64,000 bases of DNA, from contig NZ_KB822578.1 of assembly GCF_000364605.1 (NCBI RefSeq), positions 124,001-188,000 on the forward strand, in the 5' to 3' direction. The DNA comes from Nocardioides sp. Iso805N. Its GTDB lineage: Bacteria; Actinomycetota; Actinomycetes; Propionibacteriales; Nocardioidaceae. Below the pieces are notes generated by a model. It searched no databases, was not told the DNA's origin, and saw only the letters and a program-made list of their open reading frames with translations. Numbering within the stretch: position 1 is the first letter of the stretch; each line of letters begins with the position of its first letter. This document shows positions 49,469 to 59,891 of the stretch, piece after piece. Made by a program: the position numbers and the translations under genes.

Positions 49469-51129
49469 GTGCCACCACCGCCGCGGTCCTGGAGCTCCTG
49501 CTCCTGGTCGCGGCCCTCGCCGTCTCAACGCCGTTGCTGGGTCGCTACCTCGCGCACGTCTACACCAGCCCGCGTCACCTCAAGGTCGAGCGGGCGGCGT
49601 ACCGGATCATGCGCGTCGACCCCGACGCCGACCAGCACTGGCGTTCCTACGCCATGTCCGTGCTCGGCTTCAGCATGGTCGGCCTCCTCATCGTGTACGC
49701 CGTCGCACGCCTTCAGCTACACCTGCCGCAGAGTCTCGGCTTCGCCGGGTTCGGCCCGGCGGGCGCCTGGAACACGGCGGTCTCCTTCGTCTCGAACACC
49801 AACTGGCAGTGGTACTCCGGTGAGGCCGCCGCCGGCTACCTGCTGCAGGCCACCGGCCTGACGGTGCAGAACTTCGTCTCCGCCGCCGTCGGCATGGCGG
49901 TCGCCGCGGCCCTCGCCCGCGGCCTGGCCCGGTCGCGCAACGGCGGCCGTCTCGGCAACTTCTGGACCGACCTGGTCCGCGGCACCGTCCGGGTGCTGCT
50001 GCCGATCGCCTTCGTCACGGCGCTGGTCTTCGTGGCCGGAGGCATGATCGAGAACTGGAACGCCTTCCACACGGTGACCACGCTCGGCGGCGGCCACCAG
50101 ACCATCACCGGTGGTCCGGTCGCCTCCCAGGAGTCGATCAAGCTGCTCGGCACCAACGGCGGCGGCTTCTACAACGCGAACAGCGCCCATCCGTTCGAGA
50201 ATCCGAACGCCTTCATCAACCTGGTGCAGGTCTACCTGATCCTCCTCGTCCCGTTCGCGATGGCCTGGGCCTTCGGCCTGATCGTGAAGGACAAGCGACA
50301 GGGTGGCGCGATCGTGGCCACCATGGCTGTGCTCGCCACCGCCGCCGTCTCCTTCATGACGTGGGCCGAGATGTCGGGCGCCGGCACCGCCACCCGACTG
50401 GCCGGCGCGGCGATGGAGGGCAAGGAGACCCGCTTCGGCGAGGCCGCCAGCGCGATGTTCGGCTCCGCCACGACGCTGACCTCGACCGGTGCCGTCAACT
50501 CCATGCACGAGAGCTTCACCGCGCCGGGCGGCGGCATCGCGATGTTCAACATGATGCTCGGCGAGGTCGCACCCGGCGGGGTCGGCTCGGGGCTCTACGG
50601 CATGCTCATGCTCGCCATCGTCACCGTCTTCCTGTGCGGCCTGATGGTCGGCCGGACGCCGGAGTACCTGGGCAAGAAGATCGGCCAGCACGAGATCGTC
50701 CTGGTGGCCCTCTACATCCTCACCACCCCGACGCTCGTCCTGCTGGGCGCGGCCGTCGCCGTCACCGCCTCGTCGGGACTCGCCGGACTCTCGGTCGGCG
50801 GTCCACACGGCCTCTCCGAGGCGTTGTACGCCGTCACCTCGGCCGCCAACAACAACGGCTCCGCCTTCGCCGGCATCACGTCGGGCACCACGTTCTGGAA
50901 CACCCTTCTCGGTCTGTTGATGCTCCTCGGCCGCTTCCTGCCGATCGTCTTCGTGCTAGCGCTGGCCGGGCGTTTCGCCACGGCCCGGCACCAGCCCGCC
51001 GGCGCCGGCACCCTCCCCACCCATCGCCCACTCTTCGTGGCATTGCTCACCGGCGTCGCGCTGGTCGTGGTCGGTCTGACCTACGTGCCGGCGCTCGCCC
51101 TCGGTCCGATCGCGGAGTCCCTCTCGTGA
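49465..51129 (+). CDS. kdpA: Potassium-transporting ATPase subunit A
   Basis: 554-residue channel-like subunit that selects K+ in the KdpFABC pump. It has about ten to twelve helices and pore-loop segments such as [39 protein letters not shown] and [17 protein letters not shown], which form three of the four selectivity filters. Length is normal. ATG overlaps the preceding small gene (ATGA), and the end overlaps kdpB by GTGA. Confidence 0.97.
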   Translation: MSATTAAVLELLLLVAALAVSTPLLGRYLAHVYTSPRHLKVERAAYRIMRVDPDADQHWRSYAMSVLGFSMVGLLIVYAVARLQLHLPQSLGFAGFGPAGAWNTAVSFVSNTNWQWYSGEAAAGYLLQATGLTVQNFVSAAVGMAVAAALARGLARSRNGGRLGNFWTDLVRGTVRVLLPIAFVTALVFVAGGMIENWNAFHTVTTLGGGHQTITGGPVASQESIKLLGTNGGGFYNANSAHPFENPNAFINLVQVYLILLVPFAMAWAFGLIVKDKRQGGAIVATMAVLATAAVSFMTWAEMSGAGTATRLAGAAMEGKETRFGEAASAMFGSATTLTSTGAVNSMHESFTAPGGGIAMFNMMLGEVAPGGVGSGLYGMLMLAIVTVFLCGLMVGRTPEYLGKKIGQHEIVLVALYILTTPTLVLLGAAVAVTASSGLAGLSVGGPHGLSEALYAVTSAANNNGSAFAGITSGTTFWNTLLGLLMLLGRFLPIVFVLALAGRFATARHQPAGAGTLPTHRPLFVALLTGVALVVVGLTYVPALALGPIAESLS

Positions 51130-53171
51130 ACAGTCCTCACACCGTCTCCCAGCCCAGCATCCTGACCGCCGAGCAGCTCCTGCAGGCGCTGCCGGGCGCC
51201 GTACGCAAGCTCGACCCGCGGGCGCTGCTCGCCACACCGGTGATGCTGATCGTCGAGCTCGGCGCCATCGCCACCACCGTCCTCTCGATCGTGAACCCGT
51301 CCGTGATGGGCTGGCTGGTCACCGTCTGGCTGTGGCTCACGGTCCTGTTCGGCAACCTCGCCGAGTCGGTCGCCGAGGGTCGCGGCAAGGCGCAGGCCGC
51401 CAGCCTCCGTGCCCTGCAGGAGGAGACCACCGCCCGCCGGCGGCGTACCGACGGCGGCGTCGAGACCGTCGCCTCCACCGAGCTGCGCAAGGGCGATGTC
51501 TGCATCGTCGAGGCGGGGGAGCGCATCCCTGGCGACGGTGACGTCCTCGAGGGCGTGGCCAGCGTCGACGAGTCGGCCGTCACCGGCGAGTCCGCACCCG
51601 TGATCCGCGAGTCCGGCGGCGACCGCAGCGCCGTCACCGGCGGCACCACGGTGCTCTCCGACCGCATCGTCGTGCGAATCACCTCCGACCCCGGCCAGTC
51701 GTTCGTCGATCGGATGATCGCCCTGGTCGAGGGCTCCGAGCGACAGCGCACCCCCAACGAGATCGCGCTCAACGTGCTGCTCTCCACGCTCACCGCGATC
51801 TTCGTGGTGGTCTGCGGCACGCTCTACTACATCGCCGACTACAGCCACGCCCACCAGTCCTGGCTGGTCCTGACGGCACTGCTGGTCTGCCTGATCCCGA
51901 CCACGATCGGCGCCCTGCTCAGTGCGATCGGCATCGCTGGCATGGACCGGTTGGTACGCCGCAACGTGCTGGCGATGTCCGGTCGCGCGGTGGAGGCGGC
52001 CGGCGACGTCGATGTCCTCCTGCTCGACAAGACCGGCACCATCACCTACGGCAACCGACAGGCCAGCGAGCTGCTGCCCGTCGGCGGCGTCGAGCTCCGT
52101 GAGCTGGAGGACGCGGCAGTGCTCGCCAGCCTGGCCGACGAGACGCCCGAGGGCCGCAGCATCGTCACGTTGGTCGAGGGCGGTGAGGGCCGCGAGCACG
52201 CACCTCGGCCACCGGCGGGCGCGACGCTGGTGGAGTTCTCCGCGATGACCCGGATGAGCGGCATCGACGCTCCCGGCCTGCGGCTGCGCAAGGGCGCCGG
52301 CAGCGCCGTCGCGGCCTGGGTCGCGGAGACCGGCGGCGTCGTACCGGCGGACACCGAGATCCTGAGCACGCAGATCAGCGGCACGGGAGGCACACCGCTG
52401 GTGGTCGCCGAGCAGCGTGGCGAGGCGCCGGCCCGGGTGCTCGGCGTCGTCCACCTCAAGGACGTCGTCAAGGAGGGCATCCGGGAGCGGTTCGCCGAGC
52501 TGCGCGCGATGGGCATCCGCACCGTGATGATCACCGGAGACAACGCCATCACGGCCAAGGCGATCGCCGAGGAGGCGGGCGTCGACGACGTCCTGGCCGA
52601 GGCGACGCCGGAAGACAAGCTCGCCCTGATCCGGCGCGAGCAGCGCGGCGGCCGGATGGTGGCGATGTGCGGGGACGGCACCAACGACGCTCCGGCGCTG
52701 GCGCAGGCCGACGTCGGGGTGGCGATGAACACCGGCACCACCGCCGCGAAGGAGGCCGGCAACATGGTCGACCTCGACTCCGACCCCACCAAGCTGATCG
52801 AGGTCGTCGAGATCGGCAAGCAGCTGCTCATCACCCGCGGCGCGCTGACGACGTTCTCGGTCGCCAACGACGTGGCGAAGTACTTCGCCATCCTGCCGGC
52901 GATGTTCGTGACCGCGTTCCCGCAGCTGCACGTGCTCAACGTGATGCGACTGTCCAGCCCGCAGTCGGCGATCGTCTCCGCGGTCGTCTTCAACGCGCTG
53001 ATCATCGTCGCGCTCATCCCGTTGGCACTGCGCGGCGTGAGCTACCGGCCCTCGTCGGCGGTGGAGCTGCTGCGTCGCAACATCCTCATCTACGGCGTCG
53101 GCGGTCTGATCGCACCCTTCGTGGGCATCAAGCTGCTCGATCTCGTTGTCTCGCTGATTCCAGGACTGTGA
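51126..53171 (+). CDS. kdpB: Potassium-transporting P-type ATPase subunit B
   Basis: 681-residue P-type ATPase that energises K+ uptake. The phosphorylated aspartate is D301 in LLDKTGTIT; other hallmarks are [13 protein letters not shown] (TGES loop), [19 protein letters not shown] in the membrane, [14 protein letters not shown] and [31 protein letters not shown]. The GTG start overlaps the kdpA stop. Length is as expected. Confidence 0.98.
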   Translation: MNSPHTVSQPSILTAEQLLQALPGAVRKLDPRALLATPVMLIVELGAIATTVLSIVNPSVMGWLVTVWLWLTVLFGNLAESVAEGRGKAQAASLRALQEETTARRRRTDGGVETVASTELRKGDVCIVEAGERIPGDGDVLEGVASVDESAVTGESAPVIRESGGDRSAVTGGTTVLSDRIVVRITSDPGQSFVDRMIALVEGSERQRTPNEIALNVLLSTLTAIFVVVCGTLYYIADYSHAHQSWLVLTALLVCLIPTTIGALLSAIGIAGMDRLVRRNVLAMSGRAVEAAGDVDVLLLDKTGTITYGNRQASELLPVGGVELRELEDAAVLASLADETPEGRSIVTLVEGGEGREHAPRPPAGATLVEFSAMTRMSGIDAPGLRLRKGAGSAVAAWVAETGGVVPADTEILSTQISGTGGTPLVVAEQRGEAPARVLGVVHLKDVVKEGIRERFAELRAMGIRTVMITGDNAITAKAIAEEAGVDDVLAEATPEDKLALIRREQRGGRMVAMCGDGTNDAPALAQADVGVAMNTGTTAAKEAGNMVDLDSDPTKLIEVVEIGKQLLITRGALTTFSVANDVAKYFAILPAMFVTAFPQLHVLNVMRLSSPQSAIVSAVVFNALIIVALIPLALRGVSYRPSSAVELLRRNILIYGVGGLIAPFVGIKLLDLVVSLIPGL

Positions 53172-53788
53172 TCATCATGAAGGACATCTACGCGCTCTAT
53201 CGGCACAGCCTTGCTGGGCTGAGGGTGATGATCGGCGCCATCCTCCTGCTCGGGGTGGCCTACCCGCTGCTGGTCACCGGCATCTCGCAGGTGAGCATGC
53301 CGTGGCACGCGAACGGGTCGCTGATCACCTCGACCGGCGCCCACACCACCTCCTCCTCGCACGCCGTCGGCTCGCAGCTGCTCGGCCAGGTCGACGACAA
53401 CCCGAAGCTCTTCTTCAACAGGCCTTCGGCAGCGGGCGACGGTTACGACCCCACCAGCAGCTACGGCAGCAACCTGGGTCCCAACGACCCCCGTCTGGTT
53501 AAAGCGATCAAGGCGGTCCAGCGGACGATCGCGGCCCGTGAGGGCGTGCCGGTCTCGGCGATCCCCGCCGACGCGGTCACCTCCAGCGGGTCGGGTCTGG
53601 ACCCGGCGATCTCGCCGGCGTACGCCGATCTGCAGGTGGCCCGGGTGGCGAAGACCAACGGGCTCTCGGAGGCCACGGTGCGCCGGTTGGTCGCGCAGAA
53701 CACGCACGGTCGCGCCCTCGGCGTGCTCGGCGCGGCCTATGTCAACGTGCTCACTCTCAACATCGCTGTCGAGCACGCGGCAGACTGA
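53168..53788 (+). CDS. kdpC: Potassium-transporting ATPase subunit C
   Basis: 206 residues, one N-terminal membrane helix ([20 protein letters not shown]) and an exported domain with [24 protein letters not shown] (F..RPS......SYGSNL.P) and [22 protein letters not shown] (the [12 protein letters not shown] signature). It enhances ATP binding to KdpB. The GTG overlaps the kdpB stop; ATG 53177 is an alternative start three codons in. Five bases separate it from kdpD. Confidence 0.96.
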   Translation: MIIMKDIYALYRHSLAGLRVMIGAILLLGVAYPLLVTGISQVSMPWHANGSLITSTGAHTTSSSHAVGSQLLGQVDDNPKLFFNRPSAAGDGYDPTSSYGSNLGPNDPRLVKAIKAVQRTIAAREGVPVSAIPADAVTSSGSGLDPAISPAYADLQVARVAKTNGLSEATVRRLVAQNTHGRALGVLGAAYVNVLTLNIAVEHAAD

Positions 53789-53793
53789 CCCAC

Positions 53794-56346
53794 ATGGAGG
53801 CTAAACGGGGGCGGCTGACCGTCTATCTCGGCGCCGCCCCCGGCGTCGGCAAGACGTTCGCGATGCTCGACGAGGCACGTCGCCGGGCGAGCCGGGGCAC
53901 CGACGTCGTGATCGGGTACGTCGAGACCCACGACCGGCCCAAGACGCAGAGCCAGATCGAGGGCCTCGAGGTGCTCCCGCGCAAGCGGGTGGGGTATCGC
54001 GGGGGCACCTTCACCGAGCTCGACCTCGACGCGGTCCTCGCGCGCAAGCCGCAGGTGGTCTGCGTGGACGAGCTCGCCCACACCAACGTCCCGGGCAGCC
54101 GGCACCTCAAGCGCGCCCAGGACATCGAGGAGCTGCGGGCGGCCGGGATCGACGTGATCACCACCGTCAACATCCAGCACCTGGAGTCGCTCAACGACGA
54201 GGTCGAGCGGATCACCGGCGTCCGGCAGCGCGAAACGGTGCCCGACGAGGTGGTCCGCACCGCCGACCAGATCAACCTGGTCGACATGGCCCCGGATGCG
54301 CTGCGTCGCCGGATGGCGCACGGCAACATCTACCGAGCCGAGAAGATCGACGCGTCGCTGACCTCGTTCTTCAGGGTCGGCAACCTGACGGCGCTGCGCG
54401 AGCTCGCGCTGCTGTGGCTGGCCGACCGGGTGGACGACGCGCTCGGGGACTACCGCCGGGCCCAGGGCATCCGCAGCCCCTGGCCCACCAAGGAGCGGAT
54501 CGTGGTCGCCGTCACCGGCGGCCCGGAGAGCGAGACCCTGCTGCGCCGCGGCGCCCGGCTGGCCCAGCGTGCGGCCGGCTCGGAGCTGCTGGCCGTGCAC
54601 GTCCTCACCGCCGACGGCCTGCAGGCGCCCGAGGCCGCCAGCCTGGCCCGGCTGCAGGAGCTGACCCGCTCCCTCGACGGCACCTTCCACTCGGTGGTGG
54701 GGGAGGACGCCGCGGAGGCCATCGTGGACTTCGCGGTGGGCAGCAACGCCACCATGATCGTGGTCGGGGTCTCCCGGCACGGTCGCCTGCGCCGGCTCCT
54801 GGCGGGCACCACCGGCGACCGGATCGCCGCTGCGGCGGGCTCGATCGACGTGCACCTGGTCACCCATGAGCAGACGCCCCGCACCGTACGCCGGCGGATG
54901 TCGATGTCGCCCCTGAGTCCGCGGCGACAGGCACTCGGCTGGGCGATGGCGGTGGCGGTGCCACTGCTGCTGGCCTGGTGGCTGAACCGCACGGCGCAGA
55001 CGGCCGGTGCGACCGACCAGCTGCCGCTCGCCAGCCTGCTGCTCCTCGCCACCACGGTGCTCGTGGCGCTGGTCGGCGGTCGTTGGCCCGCGGTGGTGGC
55101 GGCGATGTTCGGCTTCATCAACCTCAACTGGTGGTTCACCCCGCCGGTGCGCCGACTGACGATCGCTGAGCCGCGCAACCTGCTCGCGCTGGTCGTCTTC
55201 GTGCTCGTCGCGGTGGCCGTGGCGACGGTCGTCGACGGCGCGTCGCGGCGTACCGAGGAGGCGGTGCGGGCCCGGGCCGAGGCCGCCACGCTGGGTGCGC
55301 TGTCGCGCTCGGTGCTCACCGGGCAGGACACCGCCGACGCCATCGTGGAGCGGGCACGGGAGACGTTCGGGCAGCGCTCCGTGGTGCTGTTGCGGCGTAC
55401 GGCCTCGGGGTGGGTGCGGCTCGCGGGCGCGGGGATCGGCTATGCCGACACGCCGGACCAGGGTGACAACCAGGTCGCCGTGGACGGCGACCACGTGATG
55501 GTGCTGATCGGTGACCCGCTGCGCGCGGCCGACCAGCGGGTGCTGGAGGCCTTCGCGGTGCAGACCTCGTTGGTGCTGGAGTATCGGCGGCTGCGCGAGC
55601 ACGCCGACCGCACCGTCGCGCTGGAGCGTGCCGAAGCCACCTCGACGGCGTTGCTGCGCGCCGTCTCGCACGACCTGCGTACGCCGCTGGCCACGGTGCG
55701 CACCGCCGTCGACGGGCTGCGCAGCGGGGTGCTCGACGATGCCGATCGTGAGGTGCTCGCCAGCTCGGCCGCCACCTCGGCCGAGCAGTTGGAGCACCTG
55801 ATCGACAACCTGCTCGACCTCTCCCGGGTGCAGGCCGGCCTGGTCCACCCGGTGCTGCGACCGGTCAGCCTGGAGGAGTGCGTGCCCCTCGCGCTGGCCG
55901 GCTTCTCCGCCGAGGAGGTCAGCAACGACGTGGCCGAGGACGTGCCACTGGTGCGCACCGATCCCGGCCTGTTGGAGCGGGTGGTGGCCAACCTGGTCTC
56001 GAACGCGGTCCGCGCCTCCGCCGGTGTCGCGCCGGTGCGTGTGCTGGCCAACGTGCGTCGCGAGGAGGTCGAGATCCTGGTCGTCGACCGTGGCCCCGGG
56101 GTGCCGGAGGAGCAGCGCGAGCAGATGTTCGAGCCGTTCCAGCGGCTCGACGACTCCTCGCCCGGTGGTCTCGGCCTCGGGCTGGCGGTGGCCCGGGGGC
56201 TGGCCGAGGCGATCGGCGGCAGACTGTCCGCCGAGGACACCCCCGGCGGTGGCCTGACGATGGTGGTGGCGGTGCCGCGCGCAGGCGTGGCGCCGGGCGC
56301 CGCCAGCGGCAGCATGCAGGCGGGGTCGAGCGAGGGAGAGCGGTGA
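53794..56346 (+). CDS. kdpD: Sensor histidine kinase KdpD
   Basis: 850 residues. Order: N-terminal KdpD domain with Walker A GAAPGVGKT (residues about 13-21) and CVDELAHTNVPGSRH, a universal-stress-like domain (about 230-370), four membrane helices (about 385-490), a GAF-like segment, then HisKA with H626 in LLRAVSHDLRTPLATVRTAVDG and a HATPase domain (LVSNAVRAS, DRGPGVPEEQ, GLGLGLAVARG). It senses K+ limitation and osmotic stress and phosphorylates KdpE. GTGA overlap with kdpE. Confidence 0.96.
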   Translation: MEAKRGRLTVYLGAAPGVGKTFAMLDEARRRASRGTDVVIGYVETHDRPKTQSQIEGLEVLPRKRVGYRGGTFTELDLDAVLARKPQVVCVDELAHTNVPGSRHLKRAQDIEELRAAGIDVITTVNIQHLESLNDEVERITGVRQRETVPDEVVRTADQINLVDMAPDALRRRMAHGNIYRAEKIDASLTSFFRVGNLTALRELALLWLADRVDDALGDYRRAQGIRSPWPTKERIVVAVTGGPESETLLRRGARLAQRAAGSELLAVHVLTADGLQAPEAASLARLQELTRSLDGTFHSVVGEDAAEAIVDFAVGSNATMIVVGVSRHGRLRRLLAGTTGDRIAAAAGSIDVHLVTHEQTPRTVRRRMSMSPLSPRRQALGWAMAVAVPLLLAWWLNRTAQTAGATDQLPLASLLLLATTVLVALVGGRWPAVVAAMFGFINLNWWFTPPVRRLTIAEPRNLLALVVFVLVAVAVATVVDGASRRTEEAVRARAEAATLGALSRSVLTGQDTADAIVERARETFGQRSVVLLRRTASGWVRLAGAGIGYADTPDQGDNQVAVDGDHVMVLIGDPLRAADQRVLEAFAVQTSLVLEYRRLREHADRTVALERAEATSTALLRAVSHDLRTPLATVRTAVDGLRSGVLDDADREVLASSAATSAEQLEHLIDNLLDLSRVQAGLVHPVLRPVSLEECVPLALAGFSAEEVSNDVAEDVPLVRTDPGLLERVVANLVSNAVRASAGVAPVRVLANVRREEVEILVVDRGPGVPEEQREQMFEPFQRLDDSSPGGLGLGLAVARGLAEAIGGRLSAEDTPGGGLTMVVAVPRAGVAPGAASGSMQAGSSEGER

Positions 56347-57023
56347 ACAAGATCCTGGTGATCGACGACGAGCCGGCGCTGGCACGGGCGCTCGCGGTCA
56401 ACCTTCGCGCCGCCGGCTGGGAGGTCGAGGTCGCCCACGACGGCCGGTCCGGGTTGTCGGCGGCTGCCGGGTTCCACCCGGACGTGGTGCTGCTCGACCT
56501 CGGCCTGCCGGACCTGGACGGGACCGAGGTGCTCGCCGGCCTGCGCGGCTGGACGTCGGTCCCGGTGGTGGTGCTCAGCGCGCGCCAGCACGGTGACGAC
56601 AAGATCGAGGCGCTCGACCTCGGCGCCGACGACTATGTGACCAAGCCGTTCGCGATGGACGAGCTGATGGCTCGGCTGCGGGCCGCCGTACGGCGCGGGC
56701 AGGAGACCGCTTCCCCCCAGACCTCCAACCTGAGCGTCGGAGAGTTGGAGATCGACTTCGCCCGCAAGCGGGTGGCCAAGCGCGGCGAGGACATCAGGCT
56801 GACCCCGACCGAGTGGGCGTTCCTGGAGCTGCTGGCTCGCAATGTCGGCCGGCTGGTCTCCCGCGAGCAGATCCTCAAGGAGGTGTGGGGCCCGGTCTAC
56901 GCCAAGGAGACCCACTACCTCCGGGTCTATGCCGCCCAGCTGCGGCGCAAGCTGGAGGACGACCCGTCCCACCCGCGCTACCTGGTCACCAGCAGCGGGC
57001 TGGGCTACACCCTGGAGCCCTGA
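56343..57023 (+). CDS. kdpE: Response regulator KdpE
   Basis: 226-residue OmpR-family regulator. The receiver has the acidic pair D8-D9, phosphorylation site D52 in LLDLGLPDLDG, and K in YVTKPF. The C-terminal winged helix has RLTPTEWAFLELLARNVGRLVSREQILKEVWGP and ends SSGLGYTLEP. The GTG overlaps the kdpD stop. Candidate binding sites are the 11-bp-periodic repeats before the kdp operon and before the downstream APC carrier gene. Its last 19 bases overlap a convergent ORF. Confidence 0.96.
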   Translation: MNKILVIDDEPALARALAVNLRAAGWEVEVAHDGRSGLSAAAGFHPDVVLLDLGLPDLDGTEVLAGLRGWTSVPVVVLSARQHGDDKIEALDLGADDYVTKPFAMDELMARLRAAVRRGQETASPQTSNLSVGELEIDFARKRVAKRGEDIRLTPTEWAFLELLARNVGRLVSREQILKEVWGPVYAKETHYLRVYAAQLRRKLEDDPSHPRYLVTSSGLGYTLEP

Positions 57024-57376
57024 GCCCGACGCGACCGCGCCGCCCGCATCCGAGACGCCCGCTGCGGTCGCAGTACGGCGACGGCAACCGACAGCGTGAC
57101 CAGCACCGCGAGGTGGTCGAGGTCCGTGGCGGCGAAGGTGAGCTGGCCGCCGACGTTGACCACGAAGCCGGTCAGCAGGCCCCAGCCGGAGAGGCCGAGC
57201 AGGGCGGCGTAGCCGAACGGCACCGAGAGCGCGGCGATCGCACAGGCGCCGAGGTAGCCGATCAGGCCGGTGGTGAGGTCGGCGTGCGTGCGGGTGAACA
57301 CGGCCGCCAACGCGAGCAGGACCACGAGGCCGAGTCCTGCCCGGACGGCCGCGAGGTCGGTGAGGCGTGGCTCCAT
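57005..57376 (-). CDS. Small integral membrane protein, function unknown
   Basis: 123 residues with about four hydrophobic segments (AAVRAGLGLVVLLALAAVF, LIGYLGACAIAALSVPFGYAALLGL, WGLLTGFVVNVGG, LAVLVTLSVAVAVL) and a basic C-terminal tail. Its 3' end overlaps the end of kdpE by 19 bases, so the two transcripts are convergent and antisense there. No family recognised. Confidence 0.55.
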   Translation of the reverse strand: MEPRLTDLAAVRAGLGLVVLLALAAVFTRTHADLTTGLIGYLGACAIAALSVPFGYAALLGLSGWGLLTGFVVNVGGQLTFAATDLDHLAVLVTLSVAVAVLRPQRASRMRAARSRRAQGSRV

Positions 57377-57447
57377 GCCCTCCAGTCAACGACCGTGCCG
57401 ACGCCGCGGCGCCGGCCACGATGTGTTCTTGACGACGTACGGGGTCC

Positions 57448-57466
57448 TCTTTACGGATTCTTTACG
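57448..57466 (+). promoter_or_regulatory. 11-bp-periodic direct repeat upstream of the APC carrier gene
   Basis: TCTTTACG at 57448-57455 is repeated exactly at 57459-57466, start to start 11 bases, 44 bases before a -10-like hexamer. Format suits an OmpR-family regulator; KdpE, encoded next door, is the obvious candidate. Confidence 0.5.
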
Positions 57467-57510
57467 CCTCCAGACCCCTTCTCGATGAGGGCGCCGACGG
57501 CCCGGCGCGT

Positions 57511-57516
57511 CAGGCT
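57511..57516 (+). promoter_or_regulatory. Possible -10 hexamer CAGGCT for the APC carrier gene
   Basis: CAGGCT lies 6 bases before GTG 57523; the first base departs from TAnnnT. Confidence 0.4.
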
Positions 57517-57522
57517 GACCCT

Positions 57523-59415
57523 GTGTCATCAGCGACCCTGAACGTGCCGACCGGTTCGCCGGCTCCCGAGCAGCACGAGCCGCGCCAGAAGTGGTACCGG
57601 GTGATGTGCCTGACCGGCGTGGACTACTTCTCCAGCCTCGGTTACGCCCCCGGCATCGCCGCACTCGCCGCGGGCCTGGTCTCGCCGCTGGCGACGATCG
57701 GCCTGGTCATCCTCACCCTCGGTGGCGCGCTGCCGGTCTACCGCCGGGTCGCGCTGGAGTCGCCGCACGGCCAGGGCTCGATCGCGATGCTCGAGCGACT
57801 GCTCGGCTTCTGGAAGGGCAAGCTCTTCGTCCTGATCCTGCTCGGCTTCGCCTGCACCGACTTCGTCATCACCATGACGCTCTCGGCAGCCGACGGCGCC
57901 GCGCACCTGCGGGAGAACCCGCACGTTCCCAGCGGCATCGGGGACCACCCGATGCTGGTCACCTTCGTCTTCCTGCTCGCGCTCGGCGCTGTCTTCTTCC
58001 GGGGCTTCAAGGAGGCGATCGGGATCGCGGTGGTGCTGGTCTGCCTCTACCTCGCGCTCAACGCGGTCGTGGTGGTGGTCGGCGTGGCCGAGGTGCTCAA
58101 GGATCCGTCGGTCTTCAGCCATTGGCGGACCGGCCTGACCCAGGAGCACGGCAGCCCGCTGGCGATCGTCGGGGTCTCCCTGCTGGCCTTCCCCAAGCTC
58201 GCGCTGGGCATGTCCGGCTTCGAGACCGGCGTCGCGGTGATGCCGCAGATCCAGGGCGATCCGACCGACACGTATGACCGGCCGTTCGGCGTGGTCCGGG
58301 AGACCCGCAAGCTGCTGGCGACCGCCGCGATCATCATGAGCACGTTCCTGATCTTCAGCTCGTGGATCTGCACCCTGCTGATCCCGCAGGACGCGTTCAA
58401 GGCAGGCGGTGAGGCCAACGGCCGTGCCCTCGCCTACCTCGCGCACGAATACCTCGGCAGCGGCTTCGGATCGATCTACGACATCTCGACCATCACGATC
58501 CTGTGGTTCGCCGGCGCCTCGGCGATGGCGGGCCTGCTCAACCTGATCCCCCGCTACCTGCCCCGCTACGGCATGTCGCCGGAGTGGGCCGGCGCGACCC
58601 GGCCGCTGGTCGTGGTCATCATGGGGGTCGCCTTCCTGATCACCTGGATCTTCAACGCCAGCGTGGATGCGCAGGGCGGCGCGTACGCGACCGGCGTGCT
58701 GGTCCTGATGAGCTCGGGTGCGGTCGCGGTGACGCTCGCTGCGCGCAAGGCCGGACAGAAGAAGCGCACCATAGCCTTCGCGGTGATCGCGCTGATCTTC
58801 TGCTACACCACCATCAACAACTGCATCGAGCGTCCCGACGGACTCAAGATCGGTGCCTGCTTCATCGTCGCGATCGTGCTGGTCTCGCTGCTCTCGCGCG
58901 TGGGTCGCTCCTTCGAGTTGCGCACCACCTCGATCGAGCTCGACGCCACCGCGGAGCGATTCGTCCGCGACTGCGCGCGCCGTCGGATCCGGCTGGTCGC
59001 CAACGAGCCCGACGCGCTCGACGCCCAGGAGTACGACGACAAGATCCGCCAGGTCGTCGCCGACCACGACCTCGCCGACGAGGGCGACATCATCTTCGTC
59101 GAGGTCACCCTCACCGACCCCTCCGACTTCGAGGGCCGGCTCTCGGTGCACGGTGTGGTGGTGCACGGTCACCGCCGGGTGCTGCGGATGGAGTCCGCGA
59201 CGGTGCCCAATGCGCTCGCCGCGCTGCTGATGCACACCCGCGACGTCACCGGCGTCACGCCGCACATCTACTTCGAGTGGACCGAGGGCGGGCCGGTGAT
59301 CAACCTGCTGCGCTTCCTCTTCCTCGGCATCGGCGAGGTCGCCCCGACCACCCGCGAGGTGTTGCGCCGAGCCGAGCCGGACCGGTCACGGCGTCCACAC
59401 GTGCACGTCGGCTGA
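57523..59415 (+). CDS. APC superfamily transporter, KimA/KUP-like
   Basis: 630 residues: about 12 helices in the first 470 residues, beginning with [28 protein letters not shown] ([13 protein letters not shown] is the helix-1 break of this carrier group), then a cytoplasmic domain of about 150 residues ([23 protein letters not shown] region). Length and the C-terminal domain match KimA-type K+/H+ symporters, some of which are controlled by c-di-AMP. It follows the kdp genes and has a possible KdpE-type site upstream, which favours potassium over an amino acid as substrate. That is inference. Confidence 0.78.
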   Translation: MSSATLNVPTGSPAPEQHEPRQKWYRVMCLTGVDYFSSLGYAPGIAALAAGLVSPLATIGLVILTLGGALPVYRRVALESPHGQGSIAMLERLLGFWKGKLFVLILLGFACTDFVITMTLSAADGAAHLRENPHVPSGIGDHPMLVTFVFLLALGAVFFRGFKEAIGIAVVLVCLYLALNAVVVVVGVAEVLKDPSVFSHWRTGLTQEHGSPLAIVGVSLLAFPKLALGMSGFETGVAVMPQIQGDPTDTYDRPFGVVRETRKLLATAAIIMSTFLIFSSWICTLLIPQDAFKAGGEANGRALAYLAHEYLGSGFGSIYDISTITILWFAGASAMAGLLNLIPRYLPRYGMSPEWAGATRPLVVVIMGVAFLITWIFNASVDAQGGAYATGVLVLMSSGAVAVTLAARKAGQKKRTIAFAVIALIFCYTTINNCIERPDGLKIGACFIVAIVLVSLLSRVGRSFELRTTSIELDATAERFVRDCARRRIRLVANEPDALDAQEYDDKIRQVVADHDLADEGDIIFVEVTLTDPSDFEGRLSVHGVVVHGHRRVLRMESATVPNALAALLMHTRDVTGVTPHIYFEWTEGGPVINLLRFLFLGIGEVAPTTREVLRRAEPDRSRRPHVHVG

Positions 59416-59432
59416 GCGCTGCGACCGGCTCG

Positions 59433-59452
59433 CCGGGAAGTCCTTCTCCCGG
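59433..59452. terminator. Weak hairpin between the convergent APC carrier and globin genes
   Basis: CCGGGA and TCCCGG form a 6-bp stem with an 8-base loop. It is flanked by TGAGCGCT (59413) and AGCGCTCA (59463), each containing one of the two stop codons. Confidence 0.4.
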
Positions 59453-59467
59453 TCCTGCGTCGAGCGC

Positions 59468-59833
59468 TCAGGCGTTGACCATGAAGTCCGCGGCGCGCAC
59501 GACGTACGACCAGAACTCGGCGTCCTGCTCGGGAGTCAGGTCGACGGCGTCCAGGCCGTCGCGGAAGTGCTTGAGCCAGTGGTCCTTGGCCTCGTGGGTG
59601 ACCGGGAAGGGCGCGTGCCGCATGCGGAGCCGAGGATGGCCGCGCTGCTCGGAGTACGTCGTCGGGCCGCCCCAGTACTGGCACAGGAAGAGGAAGAAGC
59701 GCTCCTCCGCCGGCCCGAGGTCCTCCTCGGGGTACATCGGCCGAAGCAGCTCGTCCTCGGCGACGCCGGCGTAGAAGGTGGACACGATCGCGCTGATCGT
59801 CTCGGCGCCGCCGATCTCCTCGTAGAACGTCAC
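59468..59833 (-). CDS. glbO: Group II truncated haemoglobin
   Basis: 121 residues starting VTFYEEIGGAETISAIVSTFY. The proximal haem histidine is in RLRMRHAPFPV, and YWGGPTTYSEQRGHP with the G8 tryptophan in DHWLKHF are the diagnostic group II (GlbO) features. It binds oxygen or NO and may interact with lipids and respiration. GTG 59833 has CACAAT 6 bases upstream. It is divergent from an OsmC gene with only 58 bases between the start codons. Confidence 0.93.
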   Translation of the reverse strand: MTFYEEIGGAETISAIVSTFYAGVAEDELLRPMYPEEDLGPAEERFFLFLCQYWGGPTTYSEQRGHPRLRMRHAPFPVTHEAKDHWLKHFRDGLDAVDLTPEQDAEFWSYVVRAADFMVNA

Positions 59834-59839
59834 CTCACC

Positions 59840-59845
59840 ATTGTG
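59840..59845 (-). promoter_or_regulatory. Possible -10 hexamer CACAAT for glbO
   Basis: CACAAT lies 6 bases before GTG 59833; first base off consensus. Confidence 0.4.
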
Positions 59846-59856
59846 AGGGGTGAGCG

Positions 59857-59885
59857 TTGAGACACCAGCCTCCACCCGCAAGGAT
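59857..59885 (+). promoter_or_regulatory. Promoter TTGAGA-N17-AAGGAT for the osmC gene
   Basis: TTGAGA (59857-59862) and AAGGAT (59880-59885) are 17 bases apart, and the ATG at 59892 follows 6 bases later, so the mRNA is probably leaderless. Confidence 0.5.
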
Positions 59886-59891
59886 GGGGTC

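Noticed and set aside
53737..56385. 882-codon open frame antisense to kdpD
   Set aside because: Its product is rich in R, G, H and Q with no domain, typical of the mirror frame of GC-rich genes; kdpD on the other strand is complete.
57377..57522. c-di-AMP riboswitch upstream of the KimA-like gene
   Set aside because: Only 146 bases, no ydaO-type conserved core visible, and the predicted promoter leaves no leader.
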